Assembly: GCA_003218375.1 (NCBI GenBank)
Contig: QHNH01000027.1
Location: forward strand, 1 to 64,000
Direction of reading: 5' to 3'
DNA from: Verrucomicrobiota bacterium
GTDB taxonomy: Bacteria > Verrucomicrobiota > Verrucomicrobiia > Chthoniobacterales > UBA10450
DNA: 64,000 nucleotides
Shown: positions 63,497-64,000 of the stretch, piece by piece
Layout of the letters: each line of letters begins with the position of its first letter
Numbering within the stretch: the stretch's first letter is position 1
Program-made: the position numbers and the translations under genes
The notes under the pieces: generated by a model
Seen by the model: only the letters and a program-made list of their open reading frames with translations
What the model was told of the DNA's origin: nothing
Database searches by the model: none

Positions 63497-64000
63497 ATGA
63501 AGCCGCACGAACACGACATCATGCGTTCGGTCGAGGACCATTATTGGTGGTACCAGGCGCTCCGGCAGCACGTCCTCCATTCGCTTGCCTCTGCCAGCCC
63601 GGCCTTTTCGCTGCTGGATGCTGGTTGCGGCACCGGAGGAATGCTCGCAACCGTCCGCGAAAAATTTCCGCATGCTGAGCTGACAGGGATCGACGAAAGC
63701 GGGCATGCGGTCGAACTCGCAGCCGGCCGCAACACCGGCGCCCGCCTTCTTCGCGCCAGCGTCCATGAGCTTCCGTTTCCTGAGAATGCCTTCGATTTCG
63801 TGCTATCGCTCGATGTCTGGAGCCACGCCGGCGTGGACGACGCGCTGGCTGCCCACGAAACGTGTCGCGTGTTGCGGCCGGGCGGCAGCTTGATTTTGAA
63901 TTTGGCGGCGTTCGAATTCCTGAAGGGCGCGCACGATTGCGCCGTGGACGTGGACCGGCGTTACTCGCGTCCCCAGGTCCGGGCGCTTTTGCAGGGCGCG
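63497..64000 (+). CDS. class I methyltransferase, 3' end outside window
   Basis: The first 168 residues of a SAM-dependent methyltransferase. It has the N-terminal EDHYWWYQALRQHV often seen in sugar/lipid methyltransferases, then FSLLDAGCGTGGMLATV (motif I) and FDFVLSLDVWSH. CRVLRPGGSLILNLAAF follows, and then base 64000 is reached. It lies 11 bp after the membrane-protein gene on the same strand and probably shares its transcript. Confidence 0.88.
   Translation, partial: MKPHEHDIMRSVEDHYWWYQALRQHVLHSLASASPAFSLLDAGCGTGGMLATVREKFPHAELTGIDESGHAVELAAGRNTGARLLRASVHELPFPENAFDFVLSLDVWSHAGVDDALAAHETCRVLRPGGSLILNLAAFEFLKGAHDCAVDVDRRYSRPQVRALLQGA

Overview
The window is about 64 kb of GC-rich bacterial chromosome, probably a soil verrucomicrobium near the Chthoniobacterales. 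The lineage call is an inference. It rests on an 'orphan' duplicated-FtsX permease, a giant secreted protein ending in two tandem 'QTGDN..I.GFI' repeats, a tandem double-UvrA gene, Pro/Ser/Thr-rich secreted proteins, and many interspersed palindromic repeats. No rRNA gene is present to confirm it.

Layout. 1-4.4 kb: dnaK (3' end off the left edge), a zinc-ribbon coiled-coil protein and a secreted beta-propeller protein. 4.5-13.1 kb, nearly all on the minus strand, is an accessory region. It holds a large FtsX-type permease, a two-gene SIR2-like / STAND NTPase-TM-WD40 operon that looks like a conflict or anti-phage module, and a row of small integron-type gene cassettes separated by about 120-nt attC sites. 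13.2-26.1 kb: mixed metabolic, signalling and secreted proteins, ending in uvrA. 26.2-32.8 kb: secG, mazG, a PTS-IIA-like protein, a glycosyltransferase, a rhomboid-like protein and GTP-dependent PEP carboxykinase. 33.1-38.95 kb: a second, tandem-duplicated uvrA-like locus, broken in the middle by a palindromic repeat and carrying further repeats in frame. 39.1-51.6 kb: lgt, a TolQ/TolR/TonB-like operon, DNA ligase, purD, an S41-like protein, rnc, thiD, a ferredoxin, a TauE-type transporter, a universal stress protein and trpC. 51.7-56 kb: tRNA-Thr and the giant secreted protein. 56.3-61.55 kb: a second cassette array on the plus strand, whose first complete attC is interrupted by a 2001-bp IS1595-family element with passenger genes and a perfect 8-bp target duplication. 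61.6-64 kb: a polytopic membrane protein and a truncated methyltransferase.

The main unusual content is (1) the SIR2 + STAND/WD40 operon, (2) two clusters of attC sites without an integrase (CALIN-type), in opposite orientation and about 43 kb apart, with closely related attC sequences, (3) the IS insertion inside an attC, and (4) a broken double uvrA gene containing repeat elements in frame. No CRISPR array, integrase, prophage structural gene or plasmid replication gene was seen. Two cassette genes (GIY-YIG and a small membrane protein) each read as one intact protein if a single base is restored, so either recent decay or assembly error is possible.
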